NCBI RefSeq assembly: GCF_963675635.1
Contig: NZ_OY776488.1
Span: 3,182,001-3,246,000 of the forward strand
DNA: 64,000 nt
Source: an uncultured Pseudodesulfovibrio sp.
GTDB lineage: Bacteria; Desulfobacterota; Desulfovibrionia; Desulfovibrionales; Desulfovibrionaceae
Reading direction: 5' to 3'
The translations under genes and the position numbers were made by a program. Below the pieces are notes generated by a model. It did not search any database and had not been told where the DNA came from. It saw nothing but the letters and a program-made list of their open reading frames with translations. Positions 18,802-28,389 of this stretch are shown here, one piece after another; the stretch's first letter is position 1; the number at the start of each line of letters is the position of its first letter.

Positions 18802-21800
18802 CTACTGTTCAGCCATTTCCCGTTTGGATTTATACGACTCCTGCAACGAACAGAGGCACGGTACGACCACCAGAGTCAGGATGGTGGCGATGCCGAGGCC
18901 GAAGATGACGGCCACGGCCATGGGTCCCCACCATTGTGAGCTTTCACTGCCCATGTCCAGACGGAAGTTGATGAAGTCAAAGCTGACGCCTGTTGCCATG
19001 GGTACCAACCCCAGCACCGTGGTGATGGCGGTGAGCAGCACCGGACGGAAGCGGGTCAGTCCGGCCTCGATGATGGCATCACGGGCTTCCACGCCGCGCA
19101 TTTTCAATTGTTCGTAATAGTCGATGAGTACGATGGCATTGTTGACCACTACGCCCGCGAGACTGAGCACACCGACGCCGGTCATGATGACTCCGAAGGC
19201 CGTTCCAGTCACGAGCAGGCCGACCATGACGCCTCCGAGCGATAGGATGACCGCAGTCAGGATGATGAACGGCGTTGAGATGGAGTTGAACTGGGTGACC
19301 AATACAATGAAGATCAGGAACAGGGCCGCGGTAAATGCGGTTTCCAGAAATGTGGAAGCCTTGCGCTGTTCTTCCTGCTCGCCGGTGAACTGATAGCTGT
19401 AGCCGCGCGGGAATTCGAATTTTGCCAGTCGGGTTTCGATATCCGCAATGACTTCCTCGGCCAGCCGTCCGGAGACATCGGCGGACAGGGTGACGACACG
19501 CTTCTGGTCGATGCGGTTGATGCCGCCCAGACCACCGCCCAAGGTCACCGTGCATAAGCTGGTGATAGGGATGGGTTCGCCGTTGGGACCGGACACCGTG
19601 ATTCGTTTGATGTCCTCAAGGGAATCCCGGTCCTTCTTGGGCAGGCGTGCCACGATGTCATATTCGTCTTTGCCTTCCCGGTAGACGCCGACCTTCAAGC
19701 CGTTGATAGCGGTCTTGACAGCCTGCGAGATGGTATAGGCGTCCAGACCGAGCAGCGCTGCTTTTTCCTTGTCTACATCCACACGGATTTCAGGTTTTGC
19801 AGCTACATAGTTGTCCTTGAGGTCAACCATGCCGGGCACATCTCGGATGGCGTGCTTGATGGCTCCGGCCAGTGCGCCGAGTTTGCGCAGGTCGGTCCCG
19901 TATATTTCGAGATTGACGGGGTCGCCGGTGGGCGGGCCCATCTTTTCGGACTCAGCTTGAATTTCGACGCCACGGATGGCGGCTTGAAGCTTGTCTCGGA
20001 TTTCATTCGTGACTTCCGACGAAGGTCTTGAACGGTCCTGAATATCCACGAAGTCGAGTTTGACCAGACTGTAGTGCGTGCCGATTTCATCAGAAGAACC
20101 GGATTCACCCGTGTTGGCAATTATGTATTCGATATCGTTGTAATCTTTTGCGATATCTTCAACGACTCGTACGATCGCATCTGATGCGTCGAGGTTGGTG
20201 CCAACGGGCGCCTTGATCTTGACGTCCGTCCGTTGAGGTTCGGTATCCGGCAGGAATTCTACTCCCTTGCCAAAAGCTCCGAAGGCCATCACGGATGCCA
20301 CAAGGAAGCCGAAGGACAGGCCGAGGACAGTGAGCCTATGGTCCAGTGACCACTCCAATATGGGACGGTACAGGTCTTTGAACCGCTCCATCATGCGGTC
20401 GATGGCACTTGGCTTGACGTTGTCGCCGGTCTTGGGGATGCCTTGGAATTTGGCGGACAGGACCGGGTTGATGACCAGAGCGACGAAAAGAGATGCGAAC
20501 AGGGCTATGATAACCGTAATGGGCAGATAGCTCATGAACTCGCCCATGATGCCGGGCCAGAAGATCATGGGAAAAAAGGCACCTACCGTGGTCAGGGTGG
20601 AGGCGATAACCGGCCATGCCACTTCGTCTGTTGCGTCACGGGCCGCCTGGATACGGGATTTTCCCATGTGCATGTGCCGGTAGATGTTTTCCACGACCAC
20701 AATGCCGTTATCCACGAGCATGCCGAGGCTGAGGATGAGTGAGAACAGAACGACCATGTTCAGGGTGATGGAGACAATGTCCAGTACACTGAAGGTGATA
20801 AGCATGGATAACGGGATCGCCAACGACACAAACAGGGCGGAGCGTCCGCCGATAAAGGCGAAGACCACGACCAGCACCAGCAAGAGTCCGGTGATGATAT
20901 TGTTCTGGAGATCGGCGACCATGTTGCGGATGTCATCTGACTTGTCAGCGGTCAGGTCGATGGCAAGGGTGGGCGGTAGAATTTCCCGCTCTTGGTCGAT
21001 GATGCGTTTCACTGCGTCGTTGATCTCGATGATGTTCTCACCGGCCCGTTTCTTGACCTCAATGGTGACGGACTGCTTGCCGTTGAATCGGCTGATGGAC
21101 GTCGGGTCCTTGTAGTGGTCGCGAATGGTGGCAATGTCCCGCAGGTAGACAGGTCTGCCGTCCTGTGAGTGAACGACAATCCGGTCTATCTCGTCCGGGG
21201 TTTTGAAGTCGGCAGGCACACGGACAAGGTATTTTGCCTGACCGATTTCCACGGAGCCACCGGGCGTGTTGACGTTGGCATTGCTCACGGACTTGAGCAG
21301 GCTGGACAGCGGAATATTGTAGAAGGCCACGCGGTCCATGTCGAATTCCACATGGATTTCGCGTTCAAGACCACCGATGATCTTGGCTTCGAGAACGCCG
21401 GGAACAGATTCGATCAAGTCTTCCAGTCCTTCAGCAAAGACCTTGAGCCGTTTCAGGGTGAACGGGCCGGACAGGACCACGTTCAGAATGGGCATTTCCG
21501 AGAGGTTGACCTCATTAATGGTCGGGTCGTCAGGCAGATCCTGCGGCAGATCAGGCTTGGCCTGGTCAACCTTGTCTCGCACCTTTTGCAGAGCGTCGTC
21601 GATATCCACGCCGGGATTGAACTCAACCTTGATGATGGACACGCCGTCATCGGAGATGGATGAGATTTCCTTGGTACCTGACAATCCGGTGAGTTTGCGC
21701 TCGATGGGCATGGTGACCAGAGTCTCCATGTCCTCCGGGGCCACTCCCTCAAATGTCGTCTGCACGAAAATATAGGGAATGGTGATATCCGGGTCACTCT

Positions 21801-21903
21801 CCCTGGGCAGGGAGGCGTAGCTCGCAAGACCGGCTATGACGATGAAGACCAACAGCACCATGACGGTGGACTGTCGGCTGAGTGCGGCCTGATTGATTAT
21901 CAT
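18802..21903 (-). CDS. RND-family efflux transporter permease
   Basis: A 1033-residue inner-membrane pump of the AcrB/hydrophobe-amphiphile type. It starts with a transmembrane helix (STVMVLLVFIVIAGLASYAS), then the porter domain, a membrane block with SLILSLGMLVDNGIVVVENI, a second large periplasmic loop, and a second block with GVLSLAGVVVNNAIVLIDYY. It uses the proton gradient to export hydrophobic compounds. Its ATG overlaps the adaptor stop by four bases. No TolC-type outer-membrane gene is in the operon. Confidence 0.96.
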   Translation of the reverse strand: MIINQAALSRQSTVMVLLVFIVIAGLASYASLPRESDPDITIPYIFVQTTFEGVAPEDMETLVTMPIERKLTGLSGTKEISSISDDGVSIIKVEFNPGVDIDDALQKVRDKVDQAKPDLPQDLPDDPTINEVNLSEMPILNVVLSGPFTLKRLKVFAEGLEDLIESVPGVLEAKIIGGLEREIHVEFDMDRVAFYNIPLSSLLKSVSNANVNTPGGSVEIGQAKYLVRVPADFKTPDEIDRIVVHSQDGRPVYLRDIATIRDHYKDPTSISRFNGKQSVTIEVKKRAGENIIEINDAVKRIIDQEREILPPTLAIDLTADKSDDIRNMVADLQNNIITGLLLVLVVVFAFIGGRSALFVSLAIPLSMLITFSVLDIVSITLNMVVLFSLILSLGMLVDNGIVVVENIYRHMHMGKSRIQAARDATDEVAWPVIASTLTTVGAFFPMIFWPGIMGEFMSYLPITVIIALFASLFVALVINPVLSAKFQGIPKTGDNVKPSAIDRMMERFKDLYRPILEWSLDHRLTVLGLSFGFLVASVMAFGAFGKGVEFLPDTEPQRTDVKIKAPVGTNLDASDAIVRVVEDIAKDYNDIEYIIANTGESGSSDEIGTHYSLVKLDFVDIQDRSRPSSEVTNEIRDKLQAAIRGVEIQAESEKMGPPTGDPVNLEIYGTDLRKLGALAGAIKHAIRDVPGMVDLKDNYVAAKPEIRVDVDKEKAALLGLDAYTISQAVKTAINGLKVGVYREGKDEYDIVARLPKKDRDSLEDIKRITVSGPNGEPIPITSLCTVTLGGGLGGINRIDQKRVVTLSADVSGRLAEEVIADIETRLAKFEFPRGYSYQFTGEQEEQRKASTFLETAFTAALFLIFIVLVTQFNSISTPFIILTAVILSLGGVMVGLLVTGTAFGVIMTGVGVLSLAGVVVNNAIVLIDYYEQLKMRGVEARDAIIEAGLTRFRPVLLTAITTVLGLVPMATGVSFDFINFRLDMGSESSQWWGPMAVAVIFGLGIATILTLVVVPCLCSLQESYKSKREMAEQ

Positions 21904-22934
21904 TGTGCGTTCACCTTGGTGCCATCTTCAACAAGCGTGTGCCCGGATACGATGAGCTTGTCGCCGATCTTGAGACCTTTGGTTACCTGCGCGTTGTCGC
22001 CTTCGATCACGCCGATTTCTATGGTGCGAGCACGAGCCACGCCGTTTTCTTCCACATAAAGCAGCCGTTCGCCGCCCTGATTGATGATGGCGTAAAGCGG
22101 TGTCGTGACGGCATTCTTGAGGGCGCGACGTTCCAGTGATATGCGGGCGAGCATGCCGGCGCGAATAACTCCGTCAGGGTTGTCGGTGAGCACGCGGGTC
22201 TCAAAGGTCTTGGAGGCGGGGTCGGCCTTGAAGGATATGAAGTCAACCACGCCTTTCCAGATGCGGCCGGGGATCGCGTCTACCGTGACGGTCACTTCCT
22301 GCCCCTTCCTGATATAGGGGATGTCCATTTCAGGCACGTTGATGGTCGTGCGGATAATGGATGGATCAACGATGTCCACGAACATTTCACCGGCTTTCAC
22401 CCGTTCGCCACGGTCCAGATACAGATGGTTGATGATACCTGAGATCGGTGCGCGGACAACGCCGTATTCAACGTTGACCTGCATTTCGCGCAGAGAGGCT
22501 TCGGAGCGGGCCAGTTCGGCTTCCATACGGTCGAATTCCTCTTTGGCCAAAACCCCTTTCTTCAGGAGTTCTCGGCGGCGGCGAAGCTGTTCCGTCACCA
22601 GTTCTTTCGTGGCTTTTGCCTGATCGAACCGTGCGCCGCTTGACGCGACGTCCAGACGGCCTATGAGGGCATTCTTTTCCACCCTGTCGCCTTCCTTGAC
22701 GCCAAGCCAGATGACGGTGCCGGAACTTTCCGAGGACACGCAGACGTCGGCGTCGGGTTCGGTTGCCCCTGGAAGCGTCAGCATATCAATCATGGTGACT
22801 GGTTTGACTTCGGCGGTCACGACCCGAACGGCTTTTGATTCGATCATTTTTGCTTCGGTGGGCGTGTCGTTGCAGCCTGCAGTAACGAGTATGATCGCAC
22901 ACAGGGATATGAGAGCCAGATAGCGTTTAGTCAT
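21900..22934 (-). CDS. RND efflux periplasmic adaptor (membrane fusion protein)
   Basis: A 344-residue lipoprotein-like adaptor: a signal with a lipobox region (ISLCAIILVTAGC), a barrel-sandwich motif (GTVIWLGVKEGDRVEKNALIG), a coiled-coil hairpin and YGVVRAPISGIINHLYLDRG. It links the RND permease to an outer-membrane channel. It overlaps tetR by eight bases and the permease by four. Confidence 0.95.
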   Translation of the reverse strand: MTKRYLALISLCAIILVTAGCNDTPTEAKMIESKAVRVVTAEVKPVTMIDMLTLPGATEPDADVCVSSESSGTVIWLGVKEGDRVEKNALIGRLDVASSGARFDQAKATKELVTEQLRRRRELLKKGVLAKEEFDRMEAELARSEASLREMQVNVEYGVVRAPISGIINHLYLDRGERVKAGEMFVDIVDPSIIRTTINVPEMDIPYIRKGQEVTVTVDAIPGRIWKGVVDFISFKADPASKTFETRVLTDNPDGVIRAGMLARISLERRALKNAVTTPLYAIINQGGERLLYVEENGVARARTIEIGVIEGDNAQVTKGLKIGDKLIVSGHTLVEDGTKVNAQ

Positions 22935-23559
22935 TGTGTTTCTCTTTGATGGCTTTGAGTCCGCCCAGGGCGAACGTGGTCAGAAAGTCTGTTGTAAAGT
23001 CGAGGTCTTCTTGGGTTTGCAGTGCGAATTTCGGATCATCCATGGCCATGAGGAAATAGTGCGTGGTCATGGATGTGGCAGCAATGCAGGCGTTATGAAT
23101 GACTTCAGGATCTTCACAGGGAGCTATGAGCGCCTTGATGACCGGGTATATGACTTTCTCATCGAGTTCCTTGTGACACGCGAAAACCTCGGGTTTATGG
23201 TCTTCGGCTGTCAGTTCCTGCAATATGAGCCGGACACGATTCAACGTGAGCCCGTCAGGGTCGTTTTTGACGCATAACGTTCCCAGTTCAGCGTGGATAT
23301 ATTCACGGAATTTGTCTTCCGGTGTGCTCTTGGAGTCCATGCGTTCCCTAAGTCCCGCCTTTTCCACGAAATCTTCCATCCAGAGGGCGAGAACCTTGTA
23401 AAAAAGGTTCTGCTTGTCGCCAAAATGATAATTGATCGAGGCAACATTGACATCGGCGACTGCACAGATGTCGCGGATAGTTGTCTTTTCGAAGCCTCTT
23501 TCGCAGAAGACGTCGCTCGCTGCAAAAAGGATTTTGTTCCGTGTTGATTTTTTGCTCAT
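22927..23559 (-). CDS. TetR-family regulator of the efflux operon
   Basis: A 210-residue repressor-type protein with an N-terminal helix-turn-helix (FEKTTIRDICAVADVNVAS, then INYHFGDKQNLFYKVL) and a C-terminal ligand domain. The ATG at 23557-23559 has GGAG about seven bases upstream. It is the first gene of the operon it probably represses, because two palindromes flank its sigma70 promoter. Confidence 0.93.
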   Translation of the reverse strand: MSKKSTRNKILFAASDVFCERGFEKTTIRDICAVADVNVASINYHFGDKQNLFYKVLALWMEDFVEKAGLRERMDSKSTPEDKFREYIHAELGTLCVKNDPDGLTLNRVRLILQELTAEDHKPEVFACHKELDEKVIYPVIKALIAPCEDPEVIHNACIAATSMTTHYFLMAMDDPKFALQTQEDLDFTTDFLTTFALGGLKAIKEKHND

Positions 23560-23593
23560 GATTTCTCCAGACAATGTATTCAATCAATATTTT

Positions 23594-23662
23594 AAACAGT
23601 GTTTGAAGTGTCCGTATAGAGAGACTCTTTGTAGGTGTCAATAAAAAAGTTAAACACCGTTT
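23594..23662 (-). promoter_or_regulatory. Promoter and two operator palindromes of the tetR–RND operon
   Basis: On the minus strand TTGACA (23636-23641) and TATACG (23613-23618) are 17 bases apart. Palindromes AAACAGTGTTT (23594-23604, near the start point) and AAACACCGTTT (23652-23662, just upstream of the -35) flank it, with centres 58 bases apart. Confidence 0.75.
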
Positions 23663-23856
23663 TAATCCTTGTTCGGATCGTCCGGGGAAGGGGGGCTAAA
23701 TACCTCGACGGAACGGGGTGGGGCATGCTACTGAATTCCCAAAAAAGAAAGGGGCTTTTCGGTTTCTTCCTTTTTCCCCGCCCGGCACCCTGACTATGTT
23801 GGTCAAGGCCATTTCCCACCGGGCGGTTTTTTCCCTTTGAAAACCGGGAGAGTATT

Positions 23857-24051
23857 ATGGACAAGTTTGACAAGCAGGCCTTGCAGGTCGCCAAGGAAGT
23901 GGTGATCAAGTTTATTGAGGTCGGGCGCATTTCCCCCTCCAATTTCGGGCAGAATTTTGATGTCATCTACAAGGATGTCATGCGCACCATCACCGGGGAA
24001 ACCGCCGGAGACGGATCGCGTGAAATCATTCAGGGAGAAGAGGACGAGTAG
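23857..24051 (+). CDS. Small conserved-looking protein upstream of menG
   Basis: A 64-residue acidic-tailed protein with no signal or membrane segment; the first half is helical (DKQALQVAKEVVIKFIEVGR). The ATG at 23857 has GGGAGAG upstream, and the stop codon abuts the menG/ubiE ATG with no gap, so it is co-translated with the methyltransferase. I do not recognise a family. Confidence 0.7.
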   Translation: MDKFDKQALQVAKEVVIKFIEVGRISPSNFGQNFDVIYKDVMRTITGETAGDGSREIIQGEEDE

Positions 24052-24939
24052 ATGCCCAAGCCTGAATGTCGGTCCCACACCGGCGCAGAGACACACGCAG
24101 AACATGGTCAACGAGTGGCCGACATGTTCGGTCGTATTGCCGGATGGTATGATTTTCTCAATCACGGCCTGTCCCTGGGACAGGATATTTACTGGCGTTA
24201 TCGCTTAGCCAAGGCCGCACGTCCCGAACCGGGCGGTATGGTGTTGGATCTTGCAGCCGGGACCATGGATGTTTCCGTGGAATTGCTGAGACAGTATCCG
24301 GACTGCCGGGTGGCGGCGCTGGATTTTGCTCTGCCCATGCTGGAGAACGGTAAGGTCAAGAAACTCAAGAAAGGTCGTGAGAATCAGATTTTCCCTGTCC
24401 AGGCTGATGGTCGGGCGTTGCCTTTGCCTGACGAATCCATGTCTGCTGCCACCATTGCCTTCGGCATCCGTAACATCCTGCCGCGAGAGGATGCGTACGC
24501 TGAGTTTTTCCGGGTGCTCAAGCCCGGTGCGCGGCTTTGTATTCTGGAATTTGGCACTGGTTCCAAGCGGGTGTGGAAAGGACTGTATAATTTTTATCTC
24601 GACAAACTGTTGCCGTTCATAGGGGATCGCATTTCCGGTGATCCCGGTGCGTATCGGTACCTTGCGGAGACCATCAAGAGTTTCCCGGATGAACGTTCGC
24701 TCGGCAACGAGCTGCTTTGCGCAGGTTTCGAGCGTGTCTACAATGTGCCGATGATGTCCGGTATCGTGTATCTGCATGTCGCTGAGAAACCAGGGAATGC
24801 GGTTGCGACGGCGACCCCCGAGACTGTGAAGGTTTCAAAAACGGCCGTTGCGAAGAAAAGTGCACCCAAAAAGAAAGCCGCTCCGAAAAAGACGACTGAA
24901 AAAGCGAAGAAAAAGACGGTGAAAAAGAAGAACGGCTAG
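24052..24939 (+). CDS. ubiE: Demethylmenaquinone/ubiquinone methyltransferase with a Lys/Ala-rich tail
   Basis: A 295-residue class I SAM methyltransferase that adds the ring C-methyl in menaquinone synthesis (MenG/UbiE). Seen are the N-terminal ADMFGRIAGWYDFLNHGLSL, the SAM motif VLDLAAGTMDVSVEL, VAALDFALPMLENGK, the family motif IAFGIRNIL and the late CILEFG. From about residue 255 there is a 40-residue tail rich in K, A, P and T (VAKKSAPKKKAAPKKTTEKA and beyond), like histone-H1-type tails and absent from typical UbiE. In a futalosine-pathway organism it makes menaquinone. Confidence 0.93.
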   Translation: MPKPECRSHTGAETHAEHGQRVADMFGRIAGWYDFLNHGLSLGQDIYWRYRLAKAARPEPGGMVLDLAAGTMDVSVELLRQYPDCRVAALDFALPMLENGKVKKLKKGRENQIFPVQADGRALPLPDESMSAATIAFGIRNILPREDAYAEFFRVLKPGARLCILEFGTGSKRVWKGLYNFYLDKLLPFIGDRISGDPGAYRYLAETIKSFPDERSLGNELLCAGFERVYNVPMMSGIVYLHVAEKPGNAVATATPETVKVSKTAVAKKSAPKKKAAPKKTTEKAKKKTVKKKNG

Positions 24940-24982
24940 GGCCGGGAACGACGCTGTAGACCTTTCATGGACAAGCGGACCG

Positions 24983-25189
24983 TTAAAAAGATAAAGAGCG
25001 ACCGAAGGAAATGACCAGCAGGCCGAGAATAATGGCGGCCAAACCGATGAACCGCAGGAACTTCGGCGGTTGCTCTGCCAGTCGGATAAGCATGAGCGGC
25101 ATGCGTTCGGCAAAGAGAAAATAGGGGATGCCTTCAAAAACCAGGGCCAACCCCACTGCAAGGATAAGAAGTGACCAGTCGATGTTCAT
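24983..25189 (-). CDS. DUF2065 family small membrane protein
   Basis: A 68-residue protein with two transmembrane segments (WSLLILAVGLALVFEGIPYF and FIGLAAIILGLLVISFG) and the family middle ERMPLMLIRLAEQPPKFLR. It resembles E. coli YjeT. I use the ATG at 25189 (MNIDWS). It is convergent with menG. Function unknown. Confidence 0.85.
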   Translation of the reverse strand: MNIDWSLLILAVGLALVFEGIPYFLFAERMPLMLIRLAEQPPKFLRFIGLAAIILGLLVISFGRSLSF

Positions 25190-25254
25190 GGTGCATAGAT
25201 AGCCACAGAACACCGCCTGTGTCTACCCGAACGGGATAACGGAGAGTGATGAGC

Positions 25255-26571
25255 ATGATTTCTTTTGAACAGTTGAAGAGCAAAACCGATAGTCTCGCCA
25301 TTGTCGGTCTGGGCTATGTAGGATTGCCTTTGGCCGTAGCTTTGGGCCGTCACTTCAATGTCATCGGTGTTGACGTTTCCGAAAAGCGCGTAGCAGAACT
25401 GAACCAGCGTATCGACCGGACCAATGAGGTGGATTTTTCAACAGTCGGCGACGATGTTGACTTGACCTTTTCCGCGAATCTGGCCGATTTGGCCAAGGCC
25501 AGGCTCATTCTGGTGGCTGTGCCCACTCCCATTGACGAGTTTCGCAGCCCGGATCTGCGTCCGGTCAAGGGTGCGAGCGCGTCCGTGGGCAAATATCTCC
25601 AGCCTGGTTCCGTGGTGGTCTATGAATCCACGGTCTATCCCGGCCTGACAGAAGAAATCTGTGTGCCCATTCTGGAAGCCGAGTCCGGCCTGAAATGTGG
25701 CAAGGATTTCTGGGTCGGATATTCTCCTGAGCGCATCAATCCTGGCGATCAGGTGCACCGACTGGAGACCATCGTCAAGGTGGTGGCCGGTCAGAACGAG
25801 GAAACCGGCAAACTCCTGCAGAATGTCTACGGCACCGTGGTTGAAGCCGGAACCCATCTGGCCCCGGATATCCGTACGGCGGAAGCTGCCAAGGTTATCG
25901 AGAATACCCAGCGCGATCTGAACATTGCGCTTATGAACGAACTCTCCCTGATTTTCGATGCCATGGGTATCGATACGCTGGACGTGCTTGAGGCTGCCGG
26001 AACCAAATGGAATTTCCTGCCCTTCCGGCCTGGCCTGGTCGGCGGTCACTGCATCGGCGTGGACCCGTATTATCTGACCTTCAAGGCCGAAGCCATGGGG
26101 TACCATCCCCACGTTATTCTGGCTGGTCGCGAAATCAACGACAATATGGGCAAGTTCGTTGCCGAGTCCACCATCAAACGGCTCATCAAGAATGACTGCA
26201 AGATCAAGGGCGCGCGAATCGGCGTACTCGGTCTGACGTTCAAGGAGAATGTTCCCGACCTGCGTAATACGCGGGTGGTGGATGTCATTGAAGAGTTGCG
26301 CGATTACGGTGTGGATGTTCTTGTGCATGATGCCGAGGCGGATCACGTCGAGGCCCGCGAGGTGCTGGGCATTGAATTGTGTGCAATGGACGAAATGCGG
26401 AATCTGGATGCTCTGGTTCTGGCCGTGTCTCATGATGAGTACAAGACCATTCCGGTCAAGGACTTGAAAGGGTGGTTTGCCAATCCTGATACGGCACTGA
26501 TTGTGGACGTGAAAGGATTCTTCGACCGTGCTGAACTTGAAGCCGAAGATGTTGCCTACTGGCGACTGTAA
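25255..26571 (+). CDS. Nucleotide-sugar dehydrogenase (UDP-HexNAc 6-dehydrogenase type)
   Basis: About 438 residues of the UDP-glucose/GDP-mannose dehydrogenase family, which oxidises a sugar C6 alcohol to a carboxylate with two NAD. Seen: NAD site IVGLGYVGLPLAVALG, catalytic-region motifs KVIENTQRDLNIALMNEL and PGLVGGHCIGVDPYYL (catalytic Cys), and LGLTFKENVPDLRNTR. The GGHCIGVDPYYL form is typical of TviB/WbpO-like enzymes acting on UDP-N-acetylhexosamines. The start may be 25246 (GTG), 25249 or 25255 (ATG); GGAGA at 25241-25245 fits 25255 best. It probably serves surface polysaccharide synthesis. Confidence 0.9.
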   Translation: MISFEQLKSKTDSLAIVGLGYVGLPLAVALGRHFNVIGVDVSEKRVAELNQRIDRTNEVDFSTVGDDVDLTFSANLADLAKARLILVAVPTPIDEFRSPDLRPVKGASASVGKYLQPGSVVVYESTVYPGLTEEICVPILEAESGLKCGKDFWVGYSPERINPGDQVHRLETIVKVVAGQNEETGKLLQNVYGTVVEAGTHLAPDIRTAEAAKVIENTQRDLNIALMNELSLIFDAMGIDTLDVLEAAGTKWNFLPFRPGLVGGHCIGVDPYYLTFKAEAMGYHPHVILAGREINDNMGKFVAESTIKRLIKNDCKIKGARIGVLGLTFKENVPDLRNTRVVDVIEELRDYGVDVLVHDAEADHVEAREVLGIELCAMDEMRNLDALVLAVSHDEYKTIPVKDLKGWFANPDTALIVDVKGFFDRAELEAEDVAYWRL

Positions 26572-26580
26572 GGATACCGC

Positions 26581-27270
26581 ATGATTCTTGTTATGACCGC
26601 GACGCCCAATGAAATGAAAGCCGCTTTCCCTGATGCTCCCAAAGTGGCCCAGGGCGAGGTGGCTGAGTACAATTTCAAAGGGCGTTCCCTGCTTCTTTCC
26701 GTGACCGGCGTGGGACTGGTCAATACCGCTCTGGCGACCGGGGCACTTCTGGAGCGGAGCGATGTGAAAGGCGTGGTGAATCTCGGTATTGCCGGGGCTT
26801 ACGATGTAGAAGAATTTCCCCTGCTGTCCACCTGCTATTGCTGGCAGGAAACGTGGCCCGAATACGGGCTGCTTGATGACGAGGGTGGCGTTGATCCCAA
26901 GGGAATCGGTTTCCCACAGGGAGAAGTGAACGGCCAGACCGTCTGGAATCGGGTCAAATTGAACCCGGTCAACGATGCCGAGGCCATGGGATTGACCTTG
27001 GGGGACAAGTGGCTGCGTGCCTCTTCCGTCACCATCAGCGGTGTGACCGGCACCCCGGAACGGGCTGGATGGCTCAAGCTGTCCTGCAACGCCAATATGG
27101 AAAACATGGAAGGATTCGGTTTGGCGTATGGCGTGTTGCAGAAGGGGCTGCCCTTTCTGGAAGTGAGGACCATATCCAATCTGGTCGCATCCCGTGAGGC
27201 TGAAGACTGGGAATTAAAAGGGGCGCTCAAGCGGCTCGGCGAGGCAGCCGATACGCTTTTTACCGCATAA
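26581..27270 (+). CDS. mqnB: Futalosine hydrolase
   Basis: A 229-residue nucleoside phosphorylase-fold enzyme that removes hypoxanthine from futalosine in the alternative menaquinone pathway. Visible are MILVMTATPNEMKAAFP, the GVGLVNTALATGALL and VVNLGIAGAYD segments, and the C-terminal NMEGFGLAYG and EVRTISNLVASRE. The start has AAGGA upstream and is ten bases after the dehydrogenase stop. With menG and the polyprenyl synthase it places menaquinone synthesis here; the other mqn genes are outside the window. Confidence 0.92.
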   Translation: MILVMTATPNEMKAAFPDAPKVAQGEVAEYNFKGRSLLLSVTGVGLVNTALATGALLERSDVKGVVNLGIAGAYDVEEFPLLSTCYCWQETWPEYGLLDDEGGVDPKGIGFPQGEVNGQTVWNRVKLNPVNDAEAMGLTLGDKWLRASSVTISGVTGTPERAGWLKLSCNANMENMEGFGLAYGVLQKGLPFLEVRTISNLVASREAEDWELKGALKRLGEAADTLFTA

Positions 27271-27315
27271 AACGGGGCTTGCCCCTCAACCTGCAACCTG
27301 ACATAATATTGAGAT

Positions 27316-28284
27316 ATGGAAGAACTTTTACGATATTTCCAACGGGAACTCCCCGGCATCAATGACTTTCTCGATGAAGAGGCCAATCAGCTGAACGGGC
27401 TGGTCCGCGATGTCGCCAAGCATATCATAGGCTCTGGTGGCAAACGTATCAGACCGTTGCTCACGCTGCTGTTCGCCCGTGCGCTCGGGTACGGCAAGGA
27501 TGATTACTACGACATTGCCTGTTCTCTTGAGCTGTTGCACTCGGCCACCCTGTTGCATGACGATTATCTCGACGATGCCGAGTTGCGACGTGGCAGACCT
27601 GCCGCGCATCTGGTTTTTGGCCGCACCGAGACCATTTTGGCTGGCGACGCTCTGCTTGCTCTGGCCAATGAAATGGGTGCTCGCTACGGCAATGCCAAGT
27701 TGTCCTGGCTGTTGGCCAAAGGTATCAAGGAAACGGCCGTAGGAGAGATTGAGGAAATCGTTTTTTCCAAAAATCCCTCTTTGGATCGCGAGACGTATAT
27801 GGAGATTATCATCGGCAAGACCGCACGGCTTATCGAGTGTGCCTGTCGATGTGGTGCCGCCTTGGCCGGGTCCACTCCTGAACAGGAGGATGCTGCCGGT
27901 GAGTTCGGATTGAATCTCGGTATTGCCTTCCAACTGGTGGACGACGCCCTGGATTACGCGTCCCCCACTTCCGAGACCGGCAAGCCCGAGGGTGGCGATC
28001 TCAAGGAAGGCAAGGTCACGTTGCCGCTTATCCTGCTCATGGAGGAAGGCGATGCTGCCGGCTGTGAAGCTCTGCTTGAGGCTCTCAAGGAGAAGTCATT
28101 GACTGACGCTCAGTGTCAGGATGTCCTGGCGCAGGTGAGGGAAGGTCGATACTCGGAAAAGACTCGCGAGGAAGCCGCCGCATATGTGGAAAAGGCCAAG
28201 GCGTGTCTGGACGGTTTTGAGCCTGGTGAAGAAATCACCGTGCTCAAACAGGCCGCGGATTTTGTGCTGACCAGAACCAAATAA
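27316..28284 (+). CDS. Polyprenyl diphosphate synthase (trans, long-chain)
   Basis: A 322-residue class I prenyl elongase that builds the menaquinone side chain. The first aspartate-rich motif is LLHDDYLDDAELRRGRPAAH, the second QLVDDALDYA; GSGGKRIRPLL is the IPP-binding region. Chain length cannot be decided by eye. It follows mqnB by 45 bases. Confidence 0.94.
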   Translation: MEELLRYFQRELPGINDFLDEEANQLNGLVRDVAKHIIGSGGKRIRPLLTLLFARALGYGKDDYYDIACSLELLHSATLLHDDYLDDAELRRGRPAAHLVFGRTETILAGDALLALANEMGARYGNAKLSWLLAKGIKETAVGEIEEIVFSKNPSLDRETYMEIIIGKTARLIECACRCGAALAGSTPEQEDAAGEFGLNLGIAFQLVDDALDYASPTSETGKPEGGDLKEGKVTLPLILLMEEGDAAGCEALLEALKEKSLTDAQCQDVLAQVREGRYSEKTREEAAAYVEKAKACLDGFEPGEEITVLKQAADFVLTRTK

Positions 28285-28389
28285 TTTCAGGCCGGTTCCC
28301 AGGCAGGGGGTCGGCCTTCTGCTTTTAATAAAATGTGCGGCTGCCCGACCATATGTCGATGAGCGGCAGCCGGTGAGGAGAGATCTATC

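Noticed and set aside
28289..28317. Terminator between the polyprenyl synthase and purL
   Set aside because: AGGCCG/CGGCCT is only six bases with a 17-base loop and a weak T-tract; not listed as a feature.
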